A stretch of DNA of 64,000 bases from Vibrio comitans. Its GTDB lineage: Bacteria; Pseudomonadota; Gammaproteobacteria; Enterobacterales; Vibrionaceae. The stretch's first letter is position 1; every line of letters begins with the position of its first letter. The notes under the pieces are model-generated. The model was given only the letters and a program-made list of their open reading frames with translations, ran no database searches and was not told where the DNA came from. Shown piece after piece: positions 1-12,600 of the stretch. A program made the position numbers and the translations under genes. The stretch is taken from NCBI GenBank assembly GCA_024346835.1, contig AP024867.1, positions 930,001 to 994,000 on the forward strand. Direction: 5' to 3'.

Positions 1-640
1 GCGAATGGCACGTATACCTATACGCTCGAGAACACCAAACCGGAAGTACAGGCGTTTGCAGCGGGCACTCAGCATCAAGATCCAATCAACTACAGCGTGA
101 CTGATGCGGCAGGCAATACGGCGCAAGCCAAGCTCACAGTGACCATTGCTGGTACCAACGATAACCCAGTGTTGTCGGTGGCGGTGCAATCGGTGAGTCA
201 AGGTGGCTTAACGGAAACCGATGTGGATACCGGAGATACACACACCTTTGAGATATTGGATGGTACTAACCCAGTTCAGACGATACACGGTCAGTTCGGT
301 GACTTGGTATTGGACAAAGACAGTGGTCAGTACGTGTATACGCCTCATGCGGGCGTACAAGGTATGGGTTATGACCCGAAAACACACGAGTACCGTGGGC
401 ACGAGTATTTCCATGTTCAGGTGTCGGATAATCATGGCGGTACGGATGATAAATATCTGACTTTTGAAGTTGCAGGCACGGTGGGTCAGCCGACTCAACC
501 GGGTGGTCCAGGTGTTATCACTATGAAAGTAGTGCCACCGACCAATCCAACAGGTACTGGTACTTCGACACCACTGCAACAGGTGACGGATACTGCGCCA
601 CAACTGAAACCATTTCAGGCACCGCCCGCGAATACGGTGA
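1..640 (+). repeat. Near-identical intragenic repeat, copy 1 (1095-bp period)
   Basis: Bases 1-640 match 1096-1735 at a constant offset of 1095 bp (365 codons). Only scattered differences are seen, very few between about 109 and 600. The copy covers a VCBS tail, the cadherin-like unit and the linker. The left end of the repeat is cut by the window edge. Confidence 0.9.
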
Positions 641-3600
641 CCATAGACCTTACTGATGGCAGTGACACTGGTAAGAGCCACACAGATGATTTGACTTCAG
701 ATACGACCCCAACGGTCACTGGTACTACGGTTTTACCTTACTCGGTAGTGACCATCTATGACCACGGTAAGCCAGTGGCGACGGTAACCTCGGATGGCAA
801 TGGTGACTATACGGCTACCTTGCCAACCATGATTGGCTCAGAGCAGGGTGAAGTCCATGACCTAATGGCAGAGGCGTTAGCGCCAAGCCAAGGCAGTGCG
901 CATAAGACGAGCTCATCAAATTTGGACGTGACCATCGATACAGGCGTGACGGCAACCGATGGTACGAATACGGCGACGGAAGACCAGAGTGGAGTGGTCA
1001 GTGGTCAGTTAAATCTCGCTACTGATGCCGGAGGTACTGCCGAGGTCACCACCACGGGTGACATTGCCGGTAAGTACGGTACCTACCATCTGAAAGCGGA
1101 TGGTACGTATACCTATACGCTCGACAACACCAAACCGGAAGTGCAGGCGTTTGCCGCGGGCACTCAGCATCAAGACCCAATCAGCTACAGCGTGACCGAT
1201 GCGGCAGGCAATACGGCGCAAGCCAAGCTCACAGTGACCATTGCTGGTACCAACGATAATCCAGTGTTGTCGGTGGCGGTGCAATCGGTGAGTCAAGGTG
1301 GCTTAACGGAAACCGATGTGGATACCGGAGATACACACACCTTTGAGATATTGGATGGCACGAACCCAGTTCAGACGATACACGGTCAGTTCGGTGACTT
1401 GGTATTGGACAAAGACAGTGGTCAGTACGTGTATACGCCTCATGCGGGCGTACAAGGTATGGGTTATGACCCGAAAACACACGAGTACCGTGGGCACGAG
1501 TATTTCCATGTTCAGGTGTCGGATAATCATGGCGGTACGGATGATAAATATGTGACTTTTGAAGTTGCAGGCACGGTGGGTCAGCCGACTCAACCGGGTG
1601 GTCCAGGTGTTATCACTATGAAGGTAGTGCCACCGACCAATCCAATAGGTACAGGTACTTCGACACCACTGCAACAGGTGACGGATACTGCACCACAACT
1701 GAACCCATTTCAGGCGCCGCCAGCAAATACAGTTACCTTAACGCTGGATCCAGTTAGTGATACTGGCGTCCAAGGAGATCTTCGAACTTCTGATCAAACC
1801 CCAACGTTGACGGGTACAACTGCGCTTCCTTTCTCTGTGGTTGTTATTTACGACCATGGTACCGAAGTCGCAAAAATTACATCAGACAAAGATGGGCATT
1901 ACAGCGTAGATTCGTCTTTGCTGTCGGGTACTGATGGTGGTATCGAACACTATTTAACTGCAGTTGCACAGGCGCCTAACTCAAATAGCCAAGTAGGTTC
2001 GCCGACGTTAACCTTGAGAGTTGATACCGGTGTAACGACTCACGACTTAGATACTCCGTTGCAAGAAGACCTACTAACCGTTACTAGCGGGCAGGTCAGC
2101 GTGCAAGGCGATGCGCATGTTACTTCAACAACAGTGCATGGGAAATATGGTGACTATGAGTTTAAGCCTGACGGCAGTTTCACATACACCTTGCACAATA
2201 GTGACGGCCAAGTGCAGGCGTTCGCCGCAGGTAGTAAGCACCCAGACCCTGTGACTTTCGAGGTGCTAGATACCGCTGGTAATAAAACCTTTGGGACAGT
2301 GACAGCAATAATCGAGGGTACCAATGACAACCCAGTATTAGCGGTAGTTCAAACCGATAATACTAAGGGCCACCTAACTGAAACGGATGTGGATACGCCA
2401 GATACTCATACCTATCAGATTGTTGATGCGGGTACGAATGTGCAAAGCATTCATGGCACATTTGGTGATTTAACCCTAGACCCAACGACTGGCCAGTATG
2501 TCTATACGCCACATCAGAGTGTTGCAGGAATGGCTTTGATTAACGGCAAGTACCAAGGCCAAGATGTTTTTGAAGTGCAAGTAACTGATGACCATGGCGG
2601 CACGGACCAGAAATATATTACCTTTAACCCAGTAGGTACTCTAACTCAACCTACGCCAGGTGGTACACCTGTACTAACAGTGCAGGTTCCGACAGTACCT
2701 CAGGTCACTGATACTCGTCCGCCTGTTGCTCAGCTCACACCGCCTACAAACGCGGTTGATATAGACCTAACTGATGGTAGTGATAGTGCTCAACCTAGTA
2801 ATCTTGGTACGGGTACCGATACTGATGATCTGACTAATGATGTAACTCCGACCATTGCCGGTACAGCTACAGTTCCATTCTCAAAAATCGAGATCTTAGA
2901 GAATGGTAAGGTAATTGCTTCTACCTATGCTGATGATAAGGGAGCTTACAGCGTCACGTTGCCGACACAAAGCGAAGGCATCCACAATTATGTGGCACAT
3001 GCCACAGCTCCTGATGCTCCAAGTGCAGTTGACTCAACACCATTGCCGGTAGAAGTGGACACAACTGCGCCTGCGATTAGCATCGACCCAATTAGCACAG
3101 ACAATGTGGTAAATGCGGCTGAGCATAAACAAGCACTGACTATCAGTGGTGTGACTGATGCTGAGGTTGGGCAGGTTGTTACCGTGCATATGGGGCCAGC
3201 GAATGCAGGTCATGATTACACAGTAACGGTTACTGCAGGCAGTGGGGGACAAAATACCTTTACTCTTGATATTCCTCCATCAGATGTAGGCGCGCTTGCA
3301 GACGGTCAGCATTACCCAGTTAGTGCCAGTGTCATAGATAAGGCTGGCAATCCTAGCAACACAGCAACTAGTGATGTTGTTGTAGATTTGACATCAACTC
3401 AGGTTATCAATGGCCAACATGGCAGCGTAGTTGAAGATACTCAACCTAGTACCAGTTTGACTTTAACTGTTCCTAACGGTGAGTCAGTTACTTGGGATGC
3501 GAGTCAACCGCAAGTGGGCAATTTGGGTGAGCTAACCTTCGATGAGACTACTGGTACTTGGACCTATAACCTTGACCATGGCAAGGCTGACTACCTACAA

Positions 3601-6600
3601 CAGGGTGAGAAGGCAACCCCAGAGCAATTCACCGTAACCGGGACTGACGCTCAAGGAAACCCGGTTACTCAGCAAATTACAGTTGGTATTACAGGTACGA
3701 ACGATGCACCTGTATTGACGGTAACCCCAGGGGCAGTTCAACCAACGACAAGTATTGGTCAACTGTCCGAAACAGACGTAGACCTTAAAGATAGCCACAC
3801 CTATAGCATTGTTGGTTCAGCCAATGGGCAGTTTGGTGATCTGGCTCTAGACCCAGCATCGGGTCAGTACACCTATACCCCAAAAGCGAGTGTTGCAGGC
3901 ATGACGCTCGATAAGAGCACTGGCGAATACACAGGGCATGAATACTTTGAGGTACAGGTTGATGATGGCCACGGTGGCACTGATACCAAGTATATCGAAT
4001 TTGAAACCCATGCAACCTTAACGCCAGGTACTAACGGCGGCGCACCACAAATTCATGTAACTGTGCCTAAAGTCCCGACGGTTACAGATACAGCACCTCA
4101 GATCACTAATACGCCACCAGCCAACTCAGTGACAATGGACTTGGCAACAGCCAGTGACTCTGGTCATAGTGACAGCGATAAGGTAACCAATGAGCAAACC
4201 CCGACTATTCAGGGGGATACTGGTATCCCATTCTCCAAGGTCGAAATTAGAGACGGCAGCAAAGTAGTCGCAACCACCTATTCAGATGCTCACGGTCATT
4301 ACAGTGTTCCAACGAGTCAACTAGAAGACAATCAACGAAATCCTGAGGGACAAAACCATCATCTAGTAGCGACTGCAACCGCACCATCTACGAGCTCAGG
4401 TGTCACTGCCGTTCTGGATGTGCGCGTGGATACGCTTGCACATGCGACAGATGATATGGATTCAGTTACTGAGGATACTCGTTTAACAACCAATGGTGAT
4501 TTGCTTTCCAATGATGAGTCACATAGCACTCTTGAGTCGGTAGCAACGGGTTCTGGCGGCTCTCATCCAACAGGTGGTGGCACGGTTACTGTTCAGGGGC
4601 AATACGGCACCTTTACAGTTAATCCAGATGGCACGTATACCTATAAGTTAGATAACGGTAACGCAGCGGTTCAAGCTCTGCAGCAGGGTGCTCATCTTGA
4701 TGAAGTACTTACTTACCATGTAACTGACCTAGCCGGTAATCCAGTTCAAGCCCAGCTAAAAGTGATCATCAATGGTCATAACGATGGTGCTGTTATTGGA
4801 GGAGCTAATACAGGTGCCGTTACCGAAGATATAAATCCACAGGCAGGCAAGCTAGTTACTCAGGGTGATCTTACTATCACTGATGTAGATAAGACCCCTG
4901 TGGACGAGGCATATTTCCAAACGGTGGTTACTCCTAAGAACAACCCATGGGGTCACCTCACCATAGATAAAAATGGTCATTGGAGTTACGAAGTCGATAA
5001 CCAAGGTAATGTGCAAACACTACAACAGGGTGCAACTCATATCGATACATTCACTGTAAAAGCGGCTGATGGTACAGAGCAAGATATTACAGTTACTATC
5101 ACCGGTACTAAAGATGCACCAGTGATTACCGAGGCTGCTGAAACTGGTTCAGTAATCGAAGTGGGTACAACAAATACTGGGCAAGCTATTCCAGGCACTG
5201 CTCAAGCTACCGGACAATTCCACAGCACAGATGTGGATGTGTTAGACACACCAGATGCCGCGACTTGGTCTGTGGTTGCAGGACAAACTCAAACACAAAC
5301 TAATGCTGGTGAAGTGCAAGGTACCTACGGCCATCTGGAGATTAACCAAAATGGTCACTGGACCTATGTTCTCGGTAATCACTTACCTGCAACTGAAGCT
5401 CTAAATCAGGGTGATACAGAGCAAGAAACTTTCACTGTAAGGGTAACCGATAGTACCGGCTTGACAGTCGAGCAAACAGTTGCAGTCAATGTACATGGTA
5501 GCAACGACCAAGCACATATTGCGGGTACCGATACAGGTTCAGTAAAAGAAGATAATGATGTTGGCGGTAAACTCAGCACTACAGGTACGCTAACTGTATC
5601 GGATGTTGATACAGGCGAAGAACACTTCACCGCAAGTACTCAAACAGGCACTTACGGTCAATTGGTGCTTAATGAACACGGTGTTTGGACTTACACGGCG
5701 GATAATAGCCAACAAGCGATTCAAGAGTTAAAAGCTAGTGACCATTTAACTGATACCTTCACCGTAACTAGTGCTGATGGTACTGAGCATACGGTGACAG
5801 TGACGATTGATGGCACCAATGATTTGCCGACTATTGACCATAAACATGATACGGGCGCTGTTAAAGAAGCAGGAAGTTCCGCGGATGCACAGCACGCCGT
5901 TACTGTTGATGCTGGAAAGCAAACCGCAAGAGGTAGATTAGTCCCACACGATATAGATACAGGTGATACCGCTCACTGGGCAGTGACCAATGGACATGGA
6001 GCGTATGGTTCCCTACATATTAACCCACGCAATGGTCGATGGACTTACACGCTAGATAACCAGAAAGCAAATTCGCTACATGAAGGTGAAGTGAAAACTG
6101 AAACCTTCGTGGTGACGGATACTGATTCTTCCAAAACACCAGTTCCTCATACCGTAACTATTACTGTGACCGGTAGTAATGATATGCCAGTAATTACTGG
6201 TTCTGATTCGGGCAAAGTTACTGAAGCTGGTGGAGAAGCAAATGCTAAAGTTGGTACCCCAACGATAGCAGGTACCCTAGATGCTGCAGATCCAGATAAC
6301 AACGACGGAACGCTGAAATGGTCCGTAGAGGGGGCGTCTTCAGGAACCACTGTAAAAGAAGGAACCTATGGTACTTTCACCATAGATCAATCCGGGCACT
6401 GGCAATATCAACTGGATAACCAAAGAGCAGCAACACAAGCCCTGCAACATACCCAAAAAGATAGGGTTGAAACGTTCACAGTCTTAGTGACTGACTCTTC
6501 AAATAATCCAGTCGAAAAAGTAGTCACAGTTTCAGTTCATGGTGACAATGATAACCCAGTATTAAGTAGCTATCAGGATGAGAAGTTCGCAGAAGGCTCG

Positions 6601-9600
6601 GGTGATCATACGATTGTTATGCCTGGAGCTACGGATGTTGACGACACTGATAGCTCTCTAACCTATGCTTTGGGTCAGCATCCTTCGTGGGTGTCAATAG
6701 ACCCACATACTGGCGTGATTACAGTACGAACCAATGATGACGAACTAGACAAACTCTCAGTCGGAGAGGTGTTTACCCAAGATATCGTGGTAACAGTTGA
6801 AGACTCACATGGTGGCAGAGATCATAAAACTCTTCATCTGACAATAGAAGGAACAAACGATAGGCCCTCGATTAGAGAGTTGTTGACCGAAGATTCAACA
6901 GGGTCATTGCACCATAGCCAAGATATACACGGTAGAGTTGGTTCTGTTACAACAGATGAAGATTCACAAGTACAAGGCGTGGTTACATTCAAAGATGTTG
7001 ATAATGCATACGATACTCAACATCCTCATGGTGACACTCATTCATTTACAGCCGTCGTTGAATATGAAGACCAAAATCATGTGAAGCATCAACTTTCACT
7101 TTCTGAGTCTGGATTTAGCATTGATAATCAAGGGCATTTCACATTTGATGCAACTCAGCCTATTTATCAGAGCCTGCAAAAAGGTCAGCTAGGGCACCTT
7201 CTTGTAAAAGTGACAGTTCATGATAACCATGGTGCGATAGACACCCAGCAGTTAATGTTCAATGTTCGTGGGCAGAACGATGAACCTACTGCCACTCAAG
7301 TTCATCCTATGCAGGTTGATGAAGACAAGCATCTGCGCTTTACATTAGGTGCAGCTGCTAACGATCCTTGGGGTAAACCGTTGGTGACAGTAACTGATGT
7401 AGAAAATGATAGGTTGGATATCTCCAATCCTCATGTGGACTCGACTTATGGCAGGTTAGTGGATCATGGTATGGGTCGATTTGAGTTTATACCAAATAAG
7501 AACTGGAATTCAGACGGTGGTCGTGGGGATGTGCCTATCACCTTCGATATTGATGATAACCACGGTGGTAAGGTGCACAAACAGGGTTTGATTTATGTAA
7601 ATCCAGTGAATGACGCACCGGTAGCTGGTCATGTAACCTTACGGAGGGTAAATGAAGACAGTGGAGTCATTCACTTTACTGAAGCAGACCTGTTGAAAAA
7701 CAGTCACGACATCGATAATCCAGATTCAGACTTACATATTCAAGGTCAACTGACCCTAAATGATCCAAATGCTGGCACTCTAACCGGTAATGCCCAGCAA
7801 GGATGGACTTTTACCCCTGCAAAAGATTGGAATAGTCATAAAGCAGGCCACAATCTTGTATTTGGATTTACTGTTTCAGATGGTGCCGGAGGTACTAGTC
7901 ATACAACCGCTACGCAGCGTGTTAACCCCATTCAAGATCCTGCAATTATCACTGATGACGGTAATCAGCTTCAAGATAAAATAGCGACAACCGGCAGTAC
8001 TGATGGGCTTAAAGCTGAAGGCTACTTAAACATTGTTGATCCAGATTTAAACGAAGATCATTTCCAGGTTGTAAGTACTATTCCTGCAGGTCATGGCTAT
8101 GCAACAATCGATAGCCAAGGTCACTGGGTATACCACTTAAATCCGAAAGACCCAGATGTACTTGCACTCGGTCAAGGTGAGACTATGCCTGATACATTCA
8201 TCGTACATGGTGCAGATGGTACTCCGCATACCGTGACAGTTACTATTGAAGGACAAAACGAAGCACCGATTATCCTCGGGGCTGATAAATTAGTAGCCGT
8301 AGAAGACGGTAAGACAGTTACTGGACATGTACACGTTCACGATCCAGATACATCAGACACGCTGAGCTACAGCCTAGTTAAAGGACAGAATCCTATTCCA
8401 GGATTTACCCTAAACTCTGATGGTAGCTATTCACTTGACCCAACCAATGCAGCGTATCAGCATTTATCTGCAGGTGCTAAACAAGATATGACGGTGGAAG
8501 TTGAGGTCACTGATGGTAATGGTGGCACCAGTAAGCAAACTATTCAACTGGAGGTTATCGGCAGCAACGATGCGCCTCTAGCAACCGGTATGCCATTACC
8601 CAACCTTTATCTGGACGATCAGCAAGGACACAAGGTGCCAGTGCCATCACAACACTTCGTTGATGATGACTTCTTGAAGCGTGCTATAGACATAGATGAT
8701 GGCGACAAACTCACAATCGGCCGTTTAACAGCAGGCATTAATGGCCAACAACAACTTTCAGACGTTAGATTGCACGATCCAAATGTAGGTAAGTTAGTAC
8801 AAGATGGTCACGGCGGTTATGATTTTACCCCAGCAAACGGTTTCGAGGGCACTGTAGAGATAGACTATACGGTAAGTGATGGCCATCAATCGGTACAGTT
8901 ACACACCACTTTTGATGTTACACGTCATGCTCCGACCCCAATTAATCAAGGTACGCCAACGTTACCTAGCACATCGACGTCTACTAACACTCAGAACAAC
9001 CAGCAGCCAAACACGAAGCCGCCGGTGCAACCACCATGGCATGATGACTATGACGCGCACACGCCTGGAGCGATTGATGAAGATGGCACTACGAGCACTG
9101 GTCATGTGAACTTCCATCGCTTCAATCCGCAAAATCAAGATCTTGGTGATAATTTTGATGTTTATGGTGCTAACCATAAGGACCCTGAGCCACACTCCGA
9201 TGGGTCCAAGCCGTATGGTTATTTGACTGTTTCACCAGATGGCACTTGGACCTATCACCTACTACCTCACACTAGGGACAATGATCCTGTGAACCAACTT
9301 GCTGTGGGTGAAACGCTGAAAGAAGAGTTTGTGATTAACAGTGATTACGGGCAAACCACAGTCACTGTAGTAATTAACGGTAGCAATGATGATCCGGTGA
9401 TCACTGGTAACGTGCAAAACGTTGCTAATAATCCTGGGGTAACAACTTCAACTACTGGCACAGGTGCTAATTCTGGGTCAATTGCGGAGGTAGATACTAC
9501 GCATATCGAAGGTACCATGACTGCCACTGATGTGGACCACGGTGATACCTTGACCTTTAGTGCTGGCGAGGTTAAATCTGGGGTCGCTTCGCAATTTTTA

Positions 9601-12600
9601 GATGCTAATCATCATCTAAAAGGTTTAGTGGTTAATCCTGATGGTACCTATACTTTTACACCAGATAGTGCAGTTTATGGTTCAATCCCACCAGGACAGA
9701 CGCAGACCTTTAGAGTACCTGTCGTCGTATCCGATGGGCATGGTGGTACTGATACTGAAATCATTGAACTTAGCGTGCGTGGCCATAACCGCCCGCCAAT
9801 TATCGATCACCCTAATATCCAAGTAGCGGACCAAACAGAAGATTTTGGTACCATTACTTTAACTAAACAGCAGCTAGTCACTCGTGCAGGTGCTCACGAC
9901 CCTGATGGCGACGCAATGCGTGTACAACACGTAACTGTGACGGATTCTCAAGGTGGTATTATCACTGCGCGTGATGATGGTCATGGTAACTTTGTGTTCA
10001 CCTCAAAACTGAACCAACATGGTGTGGTGCATGTAACCTATGAGATCACAGATGGTATGTCGCAACCACAGACTGTGCATGCAACCTTAACAGTAACAGC
10101 GGTAAACGATGTACCTGTGGCGCACGGATTCACTCTGCCTGGGGTTGATGAATCCACTACCAATGCTCCAAAACCAAGTGCGGTATTTACAGAGCAGGAT
10201 TTCTTAGCCCATGTAACCGACCCAGATATTGCAACAGACCAAGATGTATTGCATCTGGTTGGTGATCCCGAATTGACGCCGACAGACCGCGCTAACGGGC
10301 ATATTGAAGCACATGGCAACGGATGGCGCTTTGTACCAAATGATCCGAACTTCAATGGTGTGGTACACATTCAATATACAGTGGCTGATAAAGCGGGTGC
10401 TACTGCGCAAGCGACCGCTACACTTGAAGTCAAGGCGACCAATGACCCAGCGATAATTGACAACCCTGTCGTTCATCATGTCGTTGAAGATGGTATTGCA
10501 ACGACTGAAGGTGACTTGACTATCCACGATGTGGATGGCCCTAACCAAGAGTTGTTCCATGCCAACAGTCACATTAATGGTCAATATGGTTACTTGGAGT
10601 TGAATGATCAAGGACACTATAGGTATGTGATGACTCGTGGTGACCGCCCTGGGGTGCAGCAGTTGAGTGAGGGTGGAAAGTTGACTGAAACCTTCCAAGT
10701 CACCTCAAAAGATGGAACTCACTATGATCTTAAAGTAGAGGTTCACGGCACTAACGATAATCCAGTGCTTAGCACAATTCATTCCGCAGCGGGTAAAGAG
10801 GGTGGCTCACAGTTATCGGGTCAGGTTCATGCAACTGATGTCGATACCGAAGGCACTCGCACAGCAGATAACCCAGCGGATGTGTTGAGTTATAACACTC
10901 AATATACACATTCGGGATTCCATCTAGACACTGCTACAGGCGCTTATACCTTAGATCTTACTGATCCAAGTTTTGACCATCTGTCTCAGGGGGATACAGA
11001 AACCTTAACCATTCCAGTTACAGTAACGGATAATCATGCTGGTTCAAGTCAGACTAAGAACTTAGTGATCACCGTAACCGGTACCAACGACGTTCCAGTG
11101 CTGGATAAAATTGCTGAAATCAGCAAAAACGAAGATGATGGTGTGGTGCATGGGAGATTTACATCTACTGATAAGGATGATGATAATCAGCAAGGTCAAC
11201 TAACAACTTATCATCAACAGGGGGCAGTAGTACCAGGGTTCCATTTGAAGGATGATGGTACTTACACATTTGATCCTAATATTTATAACAACCTGCAAGC
11301 GGGTGAAACCAAGGATATAGAAATCCCAATTATCGCTCGCGACAACCATGGTGACAGTGCACCTCAAAAACTTGTTATCCATCTTACAGGTACCAATGAT
11401 GCTGCGACTATTTCTGGTACGAGCCATACGACGGTAACTGACGGACCAAGTATATCTGCAACGACAACCACCCAGTCTGAGCAGTTGCAGGTGAGCGATC
11501 CTGATCATGACCAAGATAGCTTTACTGCGAGCCAGAACATAGCTCCTGACAACACCCAAGCAGGCACAGGTTTGCAGCAGACAGCATACGGTCACCTATC
11601 AATCACTGCTGATGGTCATTGGCAATACCATGTAGATTCGCCGGATGCGATTAAGGCCATTCCTGATGGTCAGACTGTCACTGAGACTTTCACTGTTGAG
11701 TCTGTAGATGGTACGACGCATAAGGTGAGCGTGGATATTGTTGGCACCAATAATGCAGCTGTAATTACTGGTACGGTTGCTGGAGATGTGACAGAAGATC
11801 AGATTAACGGCATGCAATGGCTACTCTTTAGTGGTCACATGAATGTAGTAGATCCAGATGTGAGCGAGAGTAAGTTCGACCCTGTATATCCGGCTCAAAA
11901 CTACGCTGGTATTGGATACGATACTGCATTGGGCGGACATGTAAATGTCACGCCGGACGGAGATTGGACTTATCAGCTCGATAATAACAACGCCAAAGTT
12001 CAATCCTTGGGAGAGGGTGAAACCTTTATCGATAAAGTCACTATTCATACTGTTGATGGTACGACTCAAGAGCTCCAAATCACTATTCATGGTACGAATG
12101 ATAGGCCAACAGTATCGGGCGCACTAACACTTAGTGGCCATGGGACAGAAGATCAAGACTTAACCATTGCTAAGGCAGATTTGTTGGCCAACGCTAGTGA
12201 TGTAGATACTACCGATGTTCTGCATATTGAGAATCCAAGTGTTGCGGCATCAGCGGGCACAGTATCTTTAGATAAAAGTGGCAGCCTAGTATTCCATCCG
12301 GCGAGCAACTTTAGCGGTGATGTAACGGTTACCTATGAAGTTGTCGATAGCCATGGCGCTAAAGCTACCGCAACAGCGACCTTTACTGTAGATCCTGTAA
12401 ATGATACTGGCGTGTTCAGTGGTGATACTTCAGGTGACGTACAGGAGGATGTGAAGGTTCAAGGTAATGCAACCAAGACAGTCTTTACAACCGGTGTGCT
12501 CAACGTTGCTGACCCAGATGTAGGGGAAGGTCATTTTGTTGAGAATCATAACGTTCGGGCTGTGCATGACCCATATGGCGGCAGTTTAAGTATTGGTAAG

